Assembly (NCBI RefSeq): GCF_027942865.1
Contig: NC_134510.1
Span: forward strand, 23,429,209 to 23,493,208
Direction: 5' to 3'
Length of the DNA: 64,000 bases
Origin: Odontesthes bonariensis
Lineage: Eukaryota > Chordata > Actinopteri > Atheriniformes > Atherinopsidae
Shown: piece after piece, positions 1 through 25,068 of the stretch
How the letters are laid out: each line of letters opens with the position of its first letter
How positions within the stretch are numbered: position 1 is the first letter of the stretch
Position numbers and translations under genes: made by a program
The notes under the pieces: generated by a model
What the model was told of the DNA's origin: nothing
Seen by the model: only the letters and a program-made list of their open reading frames with translations
The model's database searches: none

Positions 1-2225
1 TTACGGGAATCAAAGCAACATTGCTGAGGTGTTTTAGGAGATAAAACTTTAGAGAGCCAGAGGGCGGGGGGGGTAGCAGGTAACATATCTTAATCCACGG
101 CTACATATCTCACTTTGGCAAGCCTACCTGCAGGAGTTCAACATTCATGTATCAATGAGAGATAGACAGACAACAAAACAGTTCTCTCGTTCTCATTTCA
201 ATCATCATGCTTCCTTTATTATTTGTGTTTCGCGTCACTCCTTCCGCTGCCATGCAGGGCACGAGAGGCGGTTTCACAAAGGTTTGAAACATTTCGTCTT
301 CCTCCAGTGGAGGAAGGGTTTACACACGGGCCACGACGAGGGCTCATCTTTGTAGGGAACGAGGCGGTGAGAGGAGGCTGAGTTTTTCATGTCTGAGCGA
401 ATGACTAGCGGTGATCTTTTTGACTGAGAGACAGAGGCGTGTGTCGACTGTTCTTCTATCGAGGGCCGAGGGTTCGAAAGGAACTGACATGTCCAGGCTT
501 CCACACTGAGCTGATCCAAATGTAGAAAATAAAGGTGAAAAGGTTTACAAAACAACTGGAGGAGTGTGTTGATTTCTTCCTCTTTGAATCTGAGACACAC
601 CCCACACCTTCCATATCCCCATCAACGGGGACCAGAGTGCTGTGGGAATGGGTCAGACTCTGGAGGCTTTAGCGGCTTTGCAAGTACATTTCACTTCTTC
701 AAGGTCATCTTTCGCTAAATCCTTCATTCTGAGATACAAACAAAAACGCTCCGCACCGGAAGATTACCTGTCTGTATCAGATATGGATGAGGCATGTCCT
801 CTCCTCAGGGATTTTAATGTGAATGTGAGCAGCTTTCTAACTCGTCATTTTAGCAGCGATTTCAGGCCTTAGCAAGATACGATACGAAACCTCCATAACC
901 TCAATTGTAGTTCACGAGTTAACTCGCAGTTTTCTGGTTCTGTCACTAAACGTATTAAACGTAATAAAGAAAGGAACACACGATTAAGATATCTAAAGTA
1001 GTGTGTTGTTGACCAACTTGAACTTCAGTCTGAGACCTCTGCATGCTTGTAAAGATCAATGTGCATCCTCGTCCAAAAGAATCTAAAAGCGTCACAGCTT
1101 CACATTCCGGTGAATGGACATCGACTGGGTGTTATTTTACCTCCAGCGCTGTTCTGAAGGTCGTTTGCAAGATGTCCTGAAAGTTCAACTACAACCGAGG
1201 ACTTTTATGTGGGGGTGAAGACAGAAGCTTCGGAGCAGACGCAAAGCGTGAAGAACAGCTTCCTGAGACCTCGAGGAAGCTGAGCGTCTTGACTGAGAGA
1301 GCGGTCCTGCAACAGCCTGGAAACCACACGCTCACCGGGTGTAAACTGTGGCCACTGCTGCGTACAAACCTCTCTCATATCCCCGCAGTGAGAAATGCAC
1401 TGCTTCAGGAGAGATGAGCCAGCACTGACACGAGGTAAGGCTCCTGGGACTCTTCTCTGTCCTATTAATAAACATGACAGTCCAGTGTGGAGGTAATGGA
1501 GTCGGGCTGCAGACTGAGGAAGTGTTTAGTGCGGAGTGGATTATTCAAACTCCTCTTGATCCGCTGAATTATTCATTTATGAGGATTAGGTCCAACAGGA
1601 GCCATCAGGGTGACATATCAGACAGCTGTTTTTGCATTTACATGCAAAACATGTTGATGCCTCTGTGTTTATTTCCTGAAAGCATCTGTTCAGTAGATGC
1701 AGCATTAGCATGTGTTTATACTAACAAGGCTTCTCACCACAGTCATTTTAATGAAATTCTCTCTTCACTGGGGCCAAAGGCATCATCAGGCTCTCCCAGT
1801 TAGAGGACTGCTGGGGTAAACCTGAGGACTCAGGTGGGAAGGTGTAAATCTTCTGTGTTAGACCTGGAAAAAAAAGTCCTCAAGGAGACTTCAGAAGAAA
1901 TGTAGGAAGGGTTTGAGGAAATGGATCAAAGCTGCAGCGGACAGCGGCCCAGAGGGGAACTCGAAGAAAAAACAGAATATCTGAGTGTGCTGCGAGCAAC
2001 AGAGTGAATTCATTAAGTTAGAAGTGTGTCAGTCTAATTCATTTGACACATTCTTTCATTCCTTCCTCGTCTGTGAGACAGTTTAACACTTTAATCTCGG
2101 TGCTGTGTTGCATGTCGGGGAATACCTGTTGAGTATTCTCTTATGCTGAATTCAAAGTGTCATGATTCATAATGTTTGATCCAGTAGCTTTTTTTTCTGA
2201 TTGGGATGAATGACACAAAGTGTCA
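1..2225. other. No gene recognised
   Basis: Short frames only, none with recognisable domains or convincing splice sites. The longest minus frame (274-600) shows no family resemblance. If human gene order holds, ctnnal1 would lie beyond the left edge, but nothing here supports its exons. Confidence 0.6.
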
Positions 2226-2345
2226 ACTTCTAAAGTATTTATAGACGGCACCAGTCAGAAGTTTGGACCCACCCACCCACCCACCCGTCTATTTTGAATG
2301 TGTTCTGATCAGAAGCACTTAAAAAAAAAAAAAAAAAAAAGTCTA
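2226..2345 (+). repeat. Possible terminus of an old Tc1-like element, with CCCA run and poly-A
   Basis: GGCACCAGTCAGAAGTTTGG resembles the terminal region of a widespread fish Tc1-like repeat (caccagtcaaaagtttggac). It is followed by a short (ACCC)n run at 2268-2287 and an A run at 2322-2340. No matching opposite end was found, so only a remnant is claimed. Confidence 0.3.
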
Positions 2346-2615
2346 AATGAAAGTCGCCTCAAATCCTTCAATTGTGAGGTTAAGTTTGGCTCTTTGAGCC
2401 AAGTTTCATCGGTTCTGTGATTCTTTCTCAGCATCAACAGTTGCTCGTTTTCCACTGGAATTTTGTTAAAACATGTTTTGCATCTGAATTTAGATTTTTG
2501 TGAATTTGAAAGGAAGGTATTTTAGTTGCTGACGTAGAGGAACGGAGTGATATCCTTTGTGAACGTGAGATGACGAGAATAATTTAAGAGTTAATCACTT
2601 TTGGAGTGTAATCAG

Positions 2616-3033
2616 TAGGGGAGCTTGACCTGCCAATTCCCGATTTTGGCCGATACCGAATTTTTTAGTTTTATTTTTTATAATTGACTCTGTCAGGTGT
2701 TATAAGGTCAGTCTGACAGCATACACCTTCAATGTCCCCAAATTATTTTATTGAAAAAAAATTGAAGTGTGTTGTATTGAAGGTTTTGTTTGCGGCTCCA
2801 CCAGACTTATTTTGGCCTGACATGAATTAAAAATTGCGCATAATACTTCCAAACTGACGACATGGCTGGTTGACCGTGCACGTGCAGACGTGACCTGGTG
2901 GTCAGTCAGTATCTCATGGCAGAGAAAAAGGGACAGTGGCTGATTTTCAGAGGTAGATAAGATCGGTTTCACATGCAAGTATCGGCCGATCGCCGATCAC
3001 CAAAAATGAAGGAAATGGGGCCGTGCACCCCTT
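2616..3033. mobile_element. hAT-like MITE with 8-bp target-site duplication
   Basis: A 418-bp element is flanked by identical octamers GTAATCAG at 2608-2615 and 3034-3041, the duplication length typical of hAT transposons. Its ends (TAGGGGAGC... and ...GTGCACCCCTT) look like worn copies of the frequent fish hAT ends CAGGGGTGC.../...GCACCCCTG. The interior carries the repeated motifs TTTTGGCCGATACCGA and TATCGGCCGATCGCCGATCA. No transposase is encoded, so it is a non-autonomous copy. The minus-strand frame across 2748-2978 is not a gene. Confidence 0.75.
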
Positions 3034-3108
3034 GTAATCAGAGCATTTTTAGCTGTTAGCTTCACAATCACCTGTTTTTATGAGTGTCAAACAGAATCCA
3101 CAGAGAGC

Positions 3109-3740
3109 TTAAAGGGATAGTTGGCCTCTTTTGACATCCCATATTAGCAATATCATTTATGAACATTGACTTACCCCCTGCTGCGTCCTGTGAGAGGAGT
3201 TCCAGCTGAGTTTTGGCGTTGACGAAGGTAGTCCGGCTAGTTGGCTGGGGCTTAAAAAATAAAGCGTTTTGCTTCTCAAAACAATATGTGTTCAAAAGAG
3301 TAATACATTTGCATCACAAAATCGTTCATCCAGAAAAAGTCAGACCTCACAATCGCTTGGCACTATTTTCTCTCCCTTCGTATCACTACGGGCTGTGTAA
3401 ACTGTGCAGACCGAAGTGCAGACCGAGCAGTTATCGGTAGGTGGCTGAACGCATTGATATGCTAAAAATAGCGCCAAGCAATTGTGAGGTCTGACTTTTT
3501 CTGGATGAACGATTTTGTGATACAAATGTATTACTCTTTTGAACGCATATTGTTTTGAGAAGCAAAACGCTTTATTTTTGTGGCCCCAGCCAACTAGCCG
3601 GACTAGCTTCGTCAACGCCAAAACTCAGCTGGAACTCCACTCACAGGAAGCAGCAGGGGGTAAGTCAATGTTCATAAATGATATTGCTAATATGGGATGT
3701 CATACAGCTTCATGTCAAAAGAGGCCAACTATCCCTTTAA
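3109..3740. mobile_element. Palindromic TTAA-flanked MITE (Kolobok/T2-like)
   Basis: Two arms of about 260-270 bp (3109-3375 and 3466-3740) are close inverted copies around a central spacer near 3376-3465. The ends read TTAAAGGGATAGTTGGCC and its complement, matching the TTAAAGGRR end described for T2/Kolobok elements with TTAA target duplication; piggyBac-type is the alternative. The right arm has a small extra block near 3702-3717 (gtcatacagcttcat) absent from the left. The matching peptides readable on opposite strands of the two arms are a palindrome by-product, not genes. Confidence 0.75.
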
Positions 3741-4169
3741 ACTCTCTAAAGAGATGATAATATTTTCTGCCCCACTTCCTCCTTCTGTGAATGATTTAAG
3801 TTCCTCTCTGTGGCCTGACCTGGTTCTGTGGTTTTACTCAGGATCGCTCTCAGGTCAGAAGATCCTATCTTGTCACTTTAGAGCTGTGATGAAACGGGGT
3901 CGTTTTCAGTTCAACAAGAACTTTCCAGAAACAAAATTAGTCCAAGACACCCCCCCCCGACTTCACCAGCAGCCACGCTGCTGCACTTAATAGGTTTGAC
4001 ATTTATTCTCTTCCATCTGGCCAGAGCTTTGCTGACAGTCTGTTAAGCCTTTGCAGAACAGATGACAGAGTCTGACTCAGCTCTCAAAAAAAATGCAGTG
4101 AAGTTCTCATTTCTACTCCTCGAAACAAAGGGGTTAAAGCGTAAGAGAACATATTACAAAGGAAGCCAA

Positions 4170-5491
4170 TACAATTTAAATTCTGTTTATTTAGAGCATG
4201 TCCAGTATTAGAAAACAACATCTGTTCTAAAGAAAAACTACAATATGCGAGTTAAACTGCACCCAGTCCAACACGTCACCACCCTCAGAGAGCCAACATG
4301 GTAGCTGTAGGATCAACGTGCAGCATTTGTGCACATGCACATCTGTTCTGCTTGTTCATTAAAGTGATGTAAACTCCTTTCAGAAAAGTGCTCTGTCCCT
4401 TGTTAAAGCGGAACATTTGAAAAGCAAGAGTGAAACGAGATGACATCTCTAGCTTGTTAGCGGAATCGTGTGTGTGAAACGGTTGACCGTCACACGTTTG
4501 TCAAACCGTTTCCTATCCTCATTTGTAAGTCGCTTAAGGATAAAAGCGTCTGCTAAATGCATCGACATAAAACCCCAAAAACTTGTAAACGTGCTTCAGA
4601 CAGATCAGCGTGTCGAGAACGTAAAAGCTTGGCTTGTGAAAGTGTGCGTTTAAAAAATAAAAATAATAATCACTTTAGGCTTCAAATGCATTTAAAAATA
4701 AATAAATAAATAAATAAATGCTCTGGCTCAGATTAAACTCCCTGAAGGCAGGACGTCTGATCTGATCCAATGAAGTAGCCATCGTCAGTCTGAACCTGGA
4801 TTCAACCGTTAGGGAGTGAAAAGATGACGCGGTGGTGACGAAGCCTGGATAACGGGAGCGTACGCATTCAAACCGGCAAAGATCTAGTGTTTCAGTCTCA
4901 GCAGCTGTAACGTGTTAAATTAGGAATAACTCCCCTCGAGACAGATTTGACCTCTTTAGCAAAAAAAAAAAAAAAACTTCAGTTCATCTTCACAGAAACG
5001 AGTCGTTACCAAAAGCTCTACTGGAGCCTCCGTGAGGAGAGAGGTAGGGAGTGCAAATACTAGTGAACCACAGCCGGGGAGCAGAGGCATTAACAGCAGG
5101 AGCGCCTCACAGTAACCACACAGGAATTTTAGGCTTTTCTCAGTATTACAAAATGAATTTAGGCACTGATTCCAGAGAGATGATGTGATGAGCATCCATG
5201 TCTCTGCCGTACATAATGGGAAACCCAACGCGCTGTCATTGGTCCAGGTTTGGGATCGGGACGTGTCCTCGTTGAATGAAAGGACCCGGCACGGTGCACG
5301 CTCAGACGGACCGCTCGCTCCGGGTAGCGGACGGCATCGCGAGTTGCCGCGTCGTCTTCACTTCTTGGTCCAGGTCGACCCTGCGGAGCCCGGCAGCATT
5401 TGGAGGAGCCTCAGGGAGGGGGAGCCCTTTCCCTGAAGGATCAGCCAATTGGAGGCCAGATGACGTTCCACAGGGACACACTCTCTCACTG
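4170..5491 (-). other. Probable 3' UTR of tmem245
   Basis: Below the stop at 5492 no further tmem245-like exon is seen. The first good minus-strand AATAAA (plus-strand TTTATT at 4186-4191) would give a 3' UTR of about 1.3 kb. The segment contains an A-rich run (4961-4976), an AAAT tandem run near 4699-4718 and the short dispersed-repeat motif at 4524-4560. The real end is unknown; the mammalian gene has a long 3' UTR, so it could run further left. Confidence 0.4.
4524..4560 (+). repeat. Common fish dispersed-repeat 3' motif
   Basis: The stretch containing GTCGCTTAAGGATAAAAGCG followed by TCTGCTAAATG matches a motif met in very many fish non-coding sequences (usually GTCGCTTTGGATAAAAGCGTC...). 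It probably belongs to a SINE or LINE 3' end. Only this short core is recognisable here. Confidence 0.5.
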
Positions 5492-18575
<13,084 letters not shown>

Positions 18576-18699
18576 GTTCCAGCTTGGGCTCCTTCCAACT
18601 GCTCCACCGCGTGAGGGAGGAAAACACATGACGTAGCAGAAGCGACCTGCCCAAAGGCACCATGGGTAATGCAGTGCAGATAAAAGTACAACCACAGCC

Positions 18700-18760
18700 A
18701 TTATAACTAATATATTATATATTATAATATATATATATATATATATATTATACTATTATA
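18700..18760. repeat. AT microsatellite upstream of tmem245
   Basis: Mostly (TA)n with small interruptions, 130-180 bp upstream of the tmem245 start codon and possibly within its promoter or 5' UTR region. It marks an AT-rich boundary next to the GC-rich first exon. Confidence 0.8.
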
Positions 18761-20258
18761 GAATCTGTGGTACAACCTCTTCTTGAGTTTTTTTGTTTTG
18801 TTCTGTCAGTGTGTCTCTCTTTGAAAATTTAAATTGAAAATTGAATTCAGTTTTATCCGGCTATTGAATCATTTTGATTTATTGTTACGTTGCTGTCGTT
18901 ATCATTAATTTGCCCGTAAGAAAAAAACAGCTTTGTTGAGGTTATCTTTATGATAAAGAGCCTTTTATATGCATTTCCCTTTATTTGGGTTGATCAGAAT
19001 AATGAACCGTTGGATGTGATCAAAGCCACTATTTTAGTCAAGATTTTTAAAGACGGTGTGTATGGAAGCAAGAAAGCAGTTTTATAGGACATCAAAGAGT
19101 TCATAGAAGTCAATTACACCAAAGCTGACTTCTGCTGGTGGTAAAATTAACATTTCCATTTCCTTCTGTGCAAATAAGCATACTGGCCATAATATTTTCT
19201 TAGGATGAATGTCACTGCTCTTTCATATGAGGAAATACTCAACATGTTTATAGGTCATTTGACTTTTATTTAAACTGCACAGAGGCCTGTGAAAACATGC
19301 AACACTGATCATATCGAGGACCTAATTTCTCTGTCGTCAGTGGTAACGGCAGTCATAGATAAGGGCAAAGTCTTTCTAACTCTTCTAAGCTCACATTCTG
19401 TGGCTGTGTGCTGGTTGAGTGGCAGGGAAGTTTGCCCATCTACAGGAAGTTGCATACTGCATATACATGTGTTGTTCGTGACAGACTGTTTCAAGACACT
19501 TGAACATATTTAGCCATTTTTAATACAGATTAAAATGCTACAATAACAATCCGGGAAAAAATTAGTTCATGTCCCAGCAAAGTCATTTTCAGTCCACAGT
19601 TTGCTCCTGTTTGGTGTTTTTTTTTTTTTTTTTTTTTTTTTTTGCTTGTGTTGGCAACAGTAACTTGTGTTATCAGTCTTTCTCTGTCACAGTCCCACAG
19701 TAGGCTACTGATAAATAGGCAGTCAGTGCAGTTGAGCAAGATAGAATGGCAGATATCCACATAAACATAGCAGGGTACAGGGACAGGAAGTGTGCTTGTG
19801 AGCTCTTTTGTTGTCTTCAGAAAACCTTTGTGTTTCAGCCAAGTTCAACATGAGACACCAGTGAACAGCAGATATCTGAAATCATTCCCAGATTTTCTGG
19901 TGCATGCAGAGATTCAAAGGCTTGCGAGATTAATTTATTGGCATGTGCAAACACTGTATTTTAAATAAGTGGAAGCTGTCATCTAAACAGAAAATACCTG
20001 GCTCATTTAAAATCTAACACTACTCTTTTCTAGGACCTCTCCAGTACATAATTCCTATATGTTATTCGTTGAATAATCAAGATCGTCTGTGTGAGTAATT
20101 ACATTTTCATCACATGATGTTTATTATATCTAATTCGGTTTCTCTGTGCAAAGTGCACAGTTGGATGTGGCATCAAATGGAAACGACAACATTTTTTTTA
20201 TTGCTGAGTCATCCTGTCTTCGCTGTCTTGTCTCCCTTCTGTGGACAGCTGTGCTTCA
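18761..20258. other. frrs1l 3' flank and intergenic DNA
   Basis: No open frames of note. Minus-strand AATAAA signals (plus TTTATT) occur near 20195, 20118 and 19934, so the frrs1l 3' UTR probably occupies the right part. A T run of about 26 bases lies at 19618-19643. Confidence 0.5.
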
Positions 20259-23200
20259 TTATGGCGTTCCCATGAGAAGATAGAAGGTGAGAGCTACTAT
20301 GAACAGCAAGCAGAGGGGAGAATTGAAGGTCTGATAGGCTGTGCAAGGCATGAAAACGTCCTCGTACTTATAGATGCTGATCATGTGGTCGCTAACTGGA
20401 GGACTGTCGATGTCGTGCCTCGTGATGGAACCTGTTGGCAAACAGTAGGAAGACGTCACGTAGGACAAAAAGCAAAGACGGCTGACCTGATGCTGAAGCT
20501 TGCTCACTCACCTTGAATGGCTGGCCCCCATGCAAACAGGTAATACCACGACAGGTGTAAGTCCACCAGCGTTTCCTCCCTTGGGACGTATAACGGCCGC
20601 TTGAAACGGCAGGTCACCCGGTTGTTCTCAAAAATGCCCTCTTCATCTCGAGCCGGGTTCCTCTTGATCTCCTTGGCCCACTGGCCGACGTTGTAGAAGT
20701 GATGAATCCGCACACGTCCATTGTCATCGTGCACGCACCCCATGACATCATCTCCTCCCTGAAACAGCGGGAATTATCAATGAATGAAGAGTTTATTCTT
20801 TTAAAATAATTCGTACATTCTGATACTGTTGATACAAATATAAATACAGTAATAATCACTATGATTATTCAGGCAAAACACAAACAATTTCTGCCTTAGA
20901 GCTGTCTAACAATGATGAGACATTTTGATGGGAGAAAAGGAAAATGTAAAGGAAAAACCAACAACTCTTAAATCCCTACATAAATCTTATTTTCTATTCA
21001 GAGTATTTCTAATATTTCTGACCAGCAGTGCTGTTCTTTAGGTCCTCTCACCCCTTCTTTCTATGCGCCGCTATCATCTGTTTATCTAAGCAACTCCTTC
21101 AAAAGACACAGTGCTCACAATGAGGAAGTGGAACATTTCAGCAGGAAGGTTTGTAATGCACTGTTAATGATCTATTCAATCTAACAACATTTTTCCTTTG
21201 ATAAGGCACTGAAGAATGAGCGCTATGGTCATCAAGTGTGCGCCCGCCTCTTCCATACTGTACTCATGTCTCGTTCATAGGGAAGCAGATGACCCTTAAG
21301 TTGGATTTAAACTCAGTCCAGTTGAGCAGTCTTTAGCTGAGTTTTGTAGTCAGGAACTAGAAAGTAGAAAGGAGACATTTCCACCTAACATGGCCCTGAC
21401 TTAAGCCCTATTCGGACGGGACTAGTTCAATGGGGGGACGTGTGGTAATGTTGGTTAACCAGACGACGCCAGGGAGAAGAAATGACCAATTCGGACGGGA
21501 CAAGAAATCCCTGTAATATTCATCTAACATGGGAGGAGTTTTCTTGAATATAAAGCATTCTGCTCCAAAATTATTGTATACAAACGCAGAAGACTTTTTT
21601 GTTTGTTTACCTGAATGATAAGTATTACTAAAACGTATTGTACAGTATAACAGAACAGAAGATTTTTTCATTTTTGACCTTAATGTAAAGTACTGTTCAC
21701 CAAAAGTTTTGCTCAGGATACTTATTTTACCTGAATGTAAAGTATAGTTTAAAAAAAGGATTGCACAACGAAACTTAAGTGTCATTTTCTATTTTACACC
21801 TAATTGTTTCTCTCTTTAAAAGGATGTGACGATATATTCCGTACTTATTACCGAAGGTCGCATTCGCACGGGATTAGTATTACCTATGGTAGATACTCCG
21901 GACCGTTTCACAGGAGGTAGAATTCTCGGCAAAGTTTACCGACATACTCCGCTATCTTTACTGACATGGCGCGTTCGGACGGGACTAGATTTCCCGGTTA
22001 TTATTACTTTACCCCAGGTCCCCCCATTGAACTAGTCCCGTCCGAATAGGGCTTTAGAGTGTGTGATGTACTTTCAGAGTAGGGCTTGCAGTACTTAACA
22101 TTTCTGATTGGGCCAGTATGTCTAGCATCTTTTCTCTGCCTTCTCGTATTTACTTTCGAAAATGTGTTTACGATGCACCGTATGACTCACTGTTATCATT
22201 TGTAAAGGCAACATTGGAGTTGTGAGAATCAGAAAGTTAAAGCCTCGTTTGATTCACTACAGTGGCCACATTCAATGGTAGAAATAAAAACACCCACACC
22301 TAAGCACAGCTCTGTGGGCAACCACACTAACACTGGTATTTTTAAAACGTGGAAAAAATTAAGACCACACTATTTCCATATTGAAACGCAAAACACAGCC
22401 AGAACAACAAGGGTTCCACGGTGACAACTAACTCCTAATACACCGTTTACAAGTGGAAATACTTACATTATTATTGTCCAACCACTTTTAATGACTATCT
22501 GAAGGCGTTTGCTGCCATACGTTATCTCCCCACACCTGCTAATTAGTTTCTAACAGCACTGACAGGTCACCCTCCTCATACTTGTCTTCCCCTCAATGTG
22601 CAACCCAAGCAGCTCACTACAAACGCTTTATTCCCAATCGTTTTCTGAGTCTCGTCAAAAACCGGGGACTTGGTGGCTGGTTCCGTGTAGGACTATGCGG
22701 CAGTGACCTCTATGCTGCCTTCTTCGCACATTTATGTACACAGAAGTACAAAGCGTGAAAGAAATTAGTGCAGGTAGTATCTTGCTGGCGTCTCCAAAGA
22801 AGAATTTGGTGCACATTCTGACGTTTGTCAGAATATGGCGCACAATCTGAGGTTGCAGGCCAAAAGCTCAGTCCAAGCATAAACGCTACAGTCAGAGTAG
22901 GTGAAAATCTTCACCCGGAAGGTGTTTTCCAACAAGTTTGCTTTCAGTGCCCAAAATTCTGTTTGCACGACTGGTGTAAATGCGTGAAGACAAAAACCTG
23001 CAGTTATCAAAATACCCGTGTTCCTGTGCAAAGAGCACAGAGCCGAAGTGTACTTCCTCGTTTCACTGAGGACTCATCAAGAGAGAAACATCAGCATTTC
23101 ACAGGTTTTTTTAAACTTTGAGGCACATCAGACCAAAGAGAAAATACGGACGGGCTATAGTCTGATGGGTCATTTTAAATTTCTTTAAAAAAAGAAGAAG

Positions 23201-25068
23201 CAGGTACTTTTGACCAAAATGTGGCTTTTGTGATCGAAGCCCCACACAATTAAACTGTCAAACATCACTCAGGTGCACTCATAAGGCACATGATCGCTTT
23301 GTGAGGGTACTCCATGTTTTGGTTGACACACGTACACATTAAGTAATTACCGCAGAGGTTTGTAGTGACACTTTAAAGTTAAAGAAGTGTATCAAAATCT
23401 CTTAGTATGATGCAGCTAACGGCAATATGTGAATAATGGTTCTCAGTCATCATTATGTGGCTGGGGATATTGAACATAATGATACATTGATATGAGACAC
23501 AGCAGAACAGCTTTTCATCTCTGTCTGAAATCATTCCAAACTCACAACCTGATGTTTTTGGCCCCCTAAAATGTAGCTCTTCTTCACCTCTGATTTGTCA
23601 AAACAAGATATGTCTTCAGTGTGGATATGAACGGTGAGCAGGACAACCAAAGAGTAATTCATCCATCTCACGCAGTTTTATTTGTAGGATTCACAGGCAC
23701 ATGAGAAAGTCATTCAACTGTCTATACATTTTTCTTTGCTTCATTAAAATTTGTTTTAAAATTGTCAATAATCTAGTAAAAATGGATTTTGAAAGCCTCG
23801 TCGGTTATTAGGTTTCAACATTGAGTGAAATCTTTTGAATCCTCTGTGTGTTCGATGATGGGTTGAATTTTCAAATCATTGGTATCGACACCGCAAAGAA
23901 AAAGTAGGATTATTTGGAAACAGAAACGCACAAATATGTGTCGTCCTGTACAAGCCGCAGGCCTGTTCTCGCGGTGTCAACAATCGGAGAAGTTGTTCAG
24001 ATACTCACCATTTTCTTGTCAGAGGAAAAACCTACAGCCACCCAGCCGTCTGTGTCTGCACTCATTTCGTACTCCACATCTGTCCCGATGCGACGATAAC
24101 TCAGAAAGTACTCGCACGTCTCTGCATCACACCCCGGCTTCCCATACCTGGACACACACACATATAGTATCATTCACCTCAAAGGCTTTGCAGACACATA
24201 GATCTCATTAGAAGATGCCAGTATGTGATTAATTAAATAATAGGGCCCAAACTAGGGCACTGTCTAAATTAATTTATTCCCGTTCCAGGGAACAAATACT
24301 GGACTGGAGAGTTCCCAAGTTTAGCTGTGCAGCTCTCTGAAGTTAGGCCACAGCCTGGAGGATGAAGAAGCTCCTGGGAATGTTAACCTGAGCTGTGTTT
24401 TTTCAGAAAGACAGATGTGTCACTGCAGATACTGCTTCTAACCTGATGCAGCCTTTGGTCACGCCGCAGTCGATGACTTTGATCTTGGCAAAAGGATCGA
24501 CTGGTGGGGCGGTGGGGAATGGATAACCTGCAAGATGCAAAAATCAGTATTTATTTTGCTTCCACATAGAACAGCTGAAGCCTGTTTTCAGTCAAAAGGG
24601 CCAACTCAGGAGAAGCCATCTGTGTGTGCAGTGAGGAAGTGGGGGTGGGCAGCTACCAGCAGGGAGCTGGCCTGGGTGCTGAAAGGCCTTCTACGGACGA
24701 GTCAGGTTGGATACAACAACATCAACAGTATGTGCAGTTTCAGCCAACACTCGGTTGGATTTCCTCTCTGCTGGGCCTTATGTGCTCACATGTAGTGTCA
24801 TTTTCTTCATGTAAACAAAGTCCATTTGCTCAGAATCTTCTGTTAAGTGAACCAGATCCTTACCGTCGTCAGACAGATATTTGGACTCCAGAAACTCGGA
24901 GGCGAAGGTGCTGTAGGAGTCCTTGTGAGGCTCCTGATGGCCCGGCTCCCCGTGCTCTCCGTGGCCGGTCCGGAGAGCTCCCTCGTCGGTGGGGCTCGGC
25001 TCGACCCCCCACCATCTGCTTTGGATGAGCAGCACGGACAGCTGTACGAGCATTCGCACGAGAATCAT
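20259..25068 (-). CDS. frrs1l: FRRS1-like DOMON protein (AMPA-receptor assembly factor), 5 exons
   Basis: In mammals FRRS1L is an ER protein of neurons that binds AMPA-type glutamate receptor subunits early in their assembly; loss causes epileptic-dyskinetic encephalopathy. Coding exons on the minus strand: 25068-24864, 24527-24443, 24147-24009, 20758-20512, 20431-20259. They total 849 nt (282 aa plus stop) with all phases consistent, close to the human length. An N-terminal hydrophobic leader ([16 protein letters not shown]) is followed by an acidic/His-rich variable stretch. The DOMON domain (about residues 97-210) shows [56 protein letters not shown] and [13 protein letters not shown]. The tail [18 protein letters not shown] and the hydrophobic end [16 protein letters not shown] are hallmark sequences. 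It has the same orientation and neighbour (tmem245) as in human. Intron 3 (20759-24008) carries a Harbinger-like MITE. Confidence 0.97.
21404..22053. mobile_element. Harbinger-like MITE with 36-bp perfect terminal repeats
   Basis: A 650-bp element in frrs1l intron 3. It is flanked by TTA at 21401-21403 and 22054-22056, the 3-bp target duplication typical of PIF/Harbinger. The first 36 bases (AGCCCTATTCGGACGGGACT... through ...GGGGGGAC) are repeated exactly, inverted, at the right end. Sub-terminal copies of TTCGGACGGGA recur inside (near 21491 and 21972, with a variant near 21853). No transposase is encoded. Confidence 0.8.

Noticed and set aside
3213..3621. Two opposite-strand frames encoding almost the same peptide
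   Set aside because: They are the two arms of the palindromic MITE read outward; no coding evidence.
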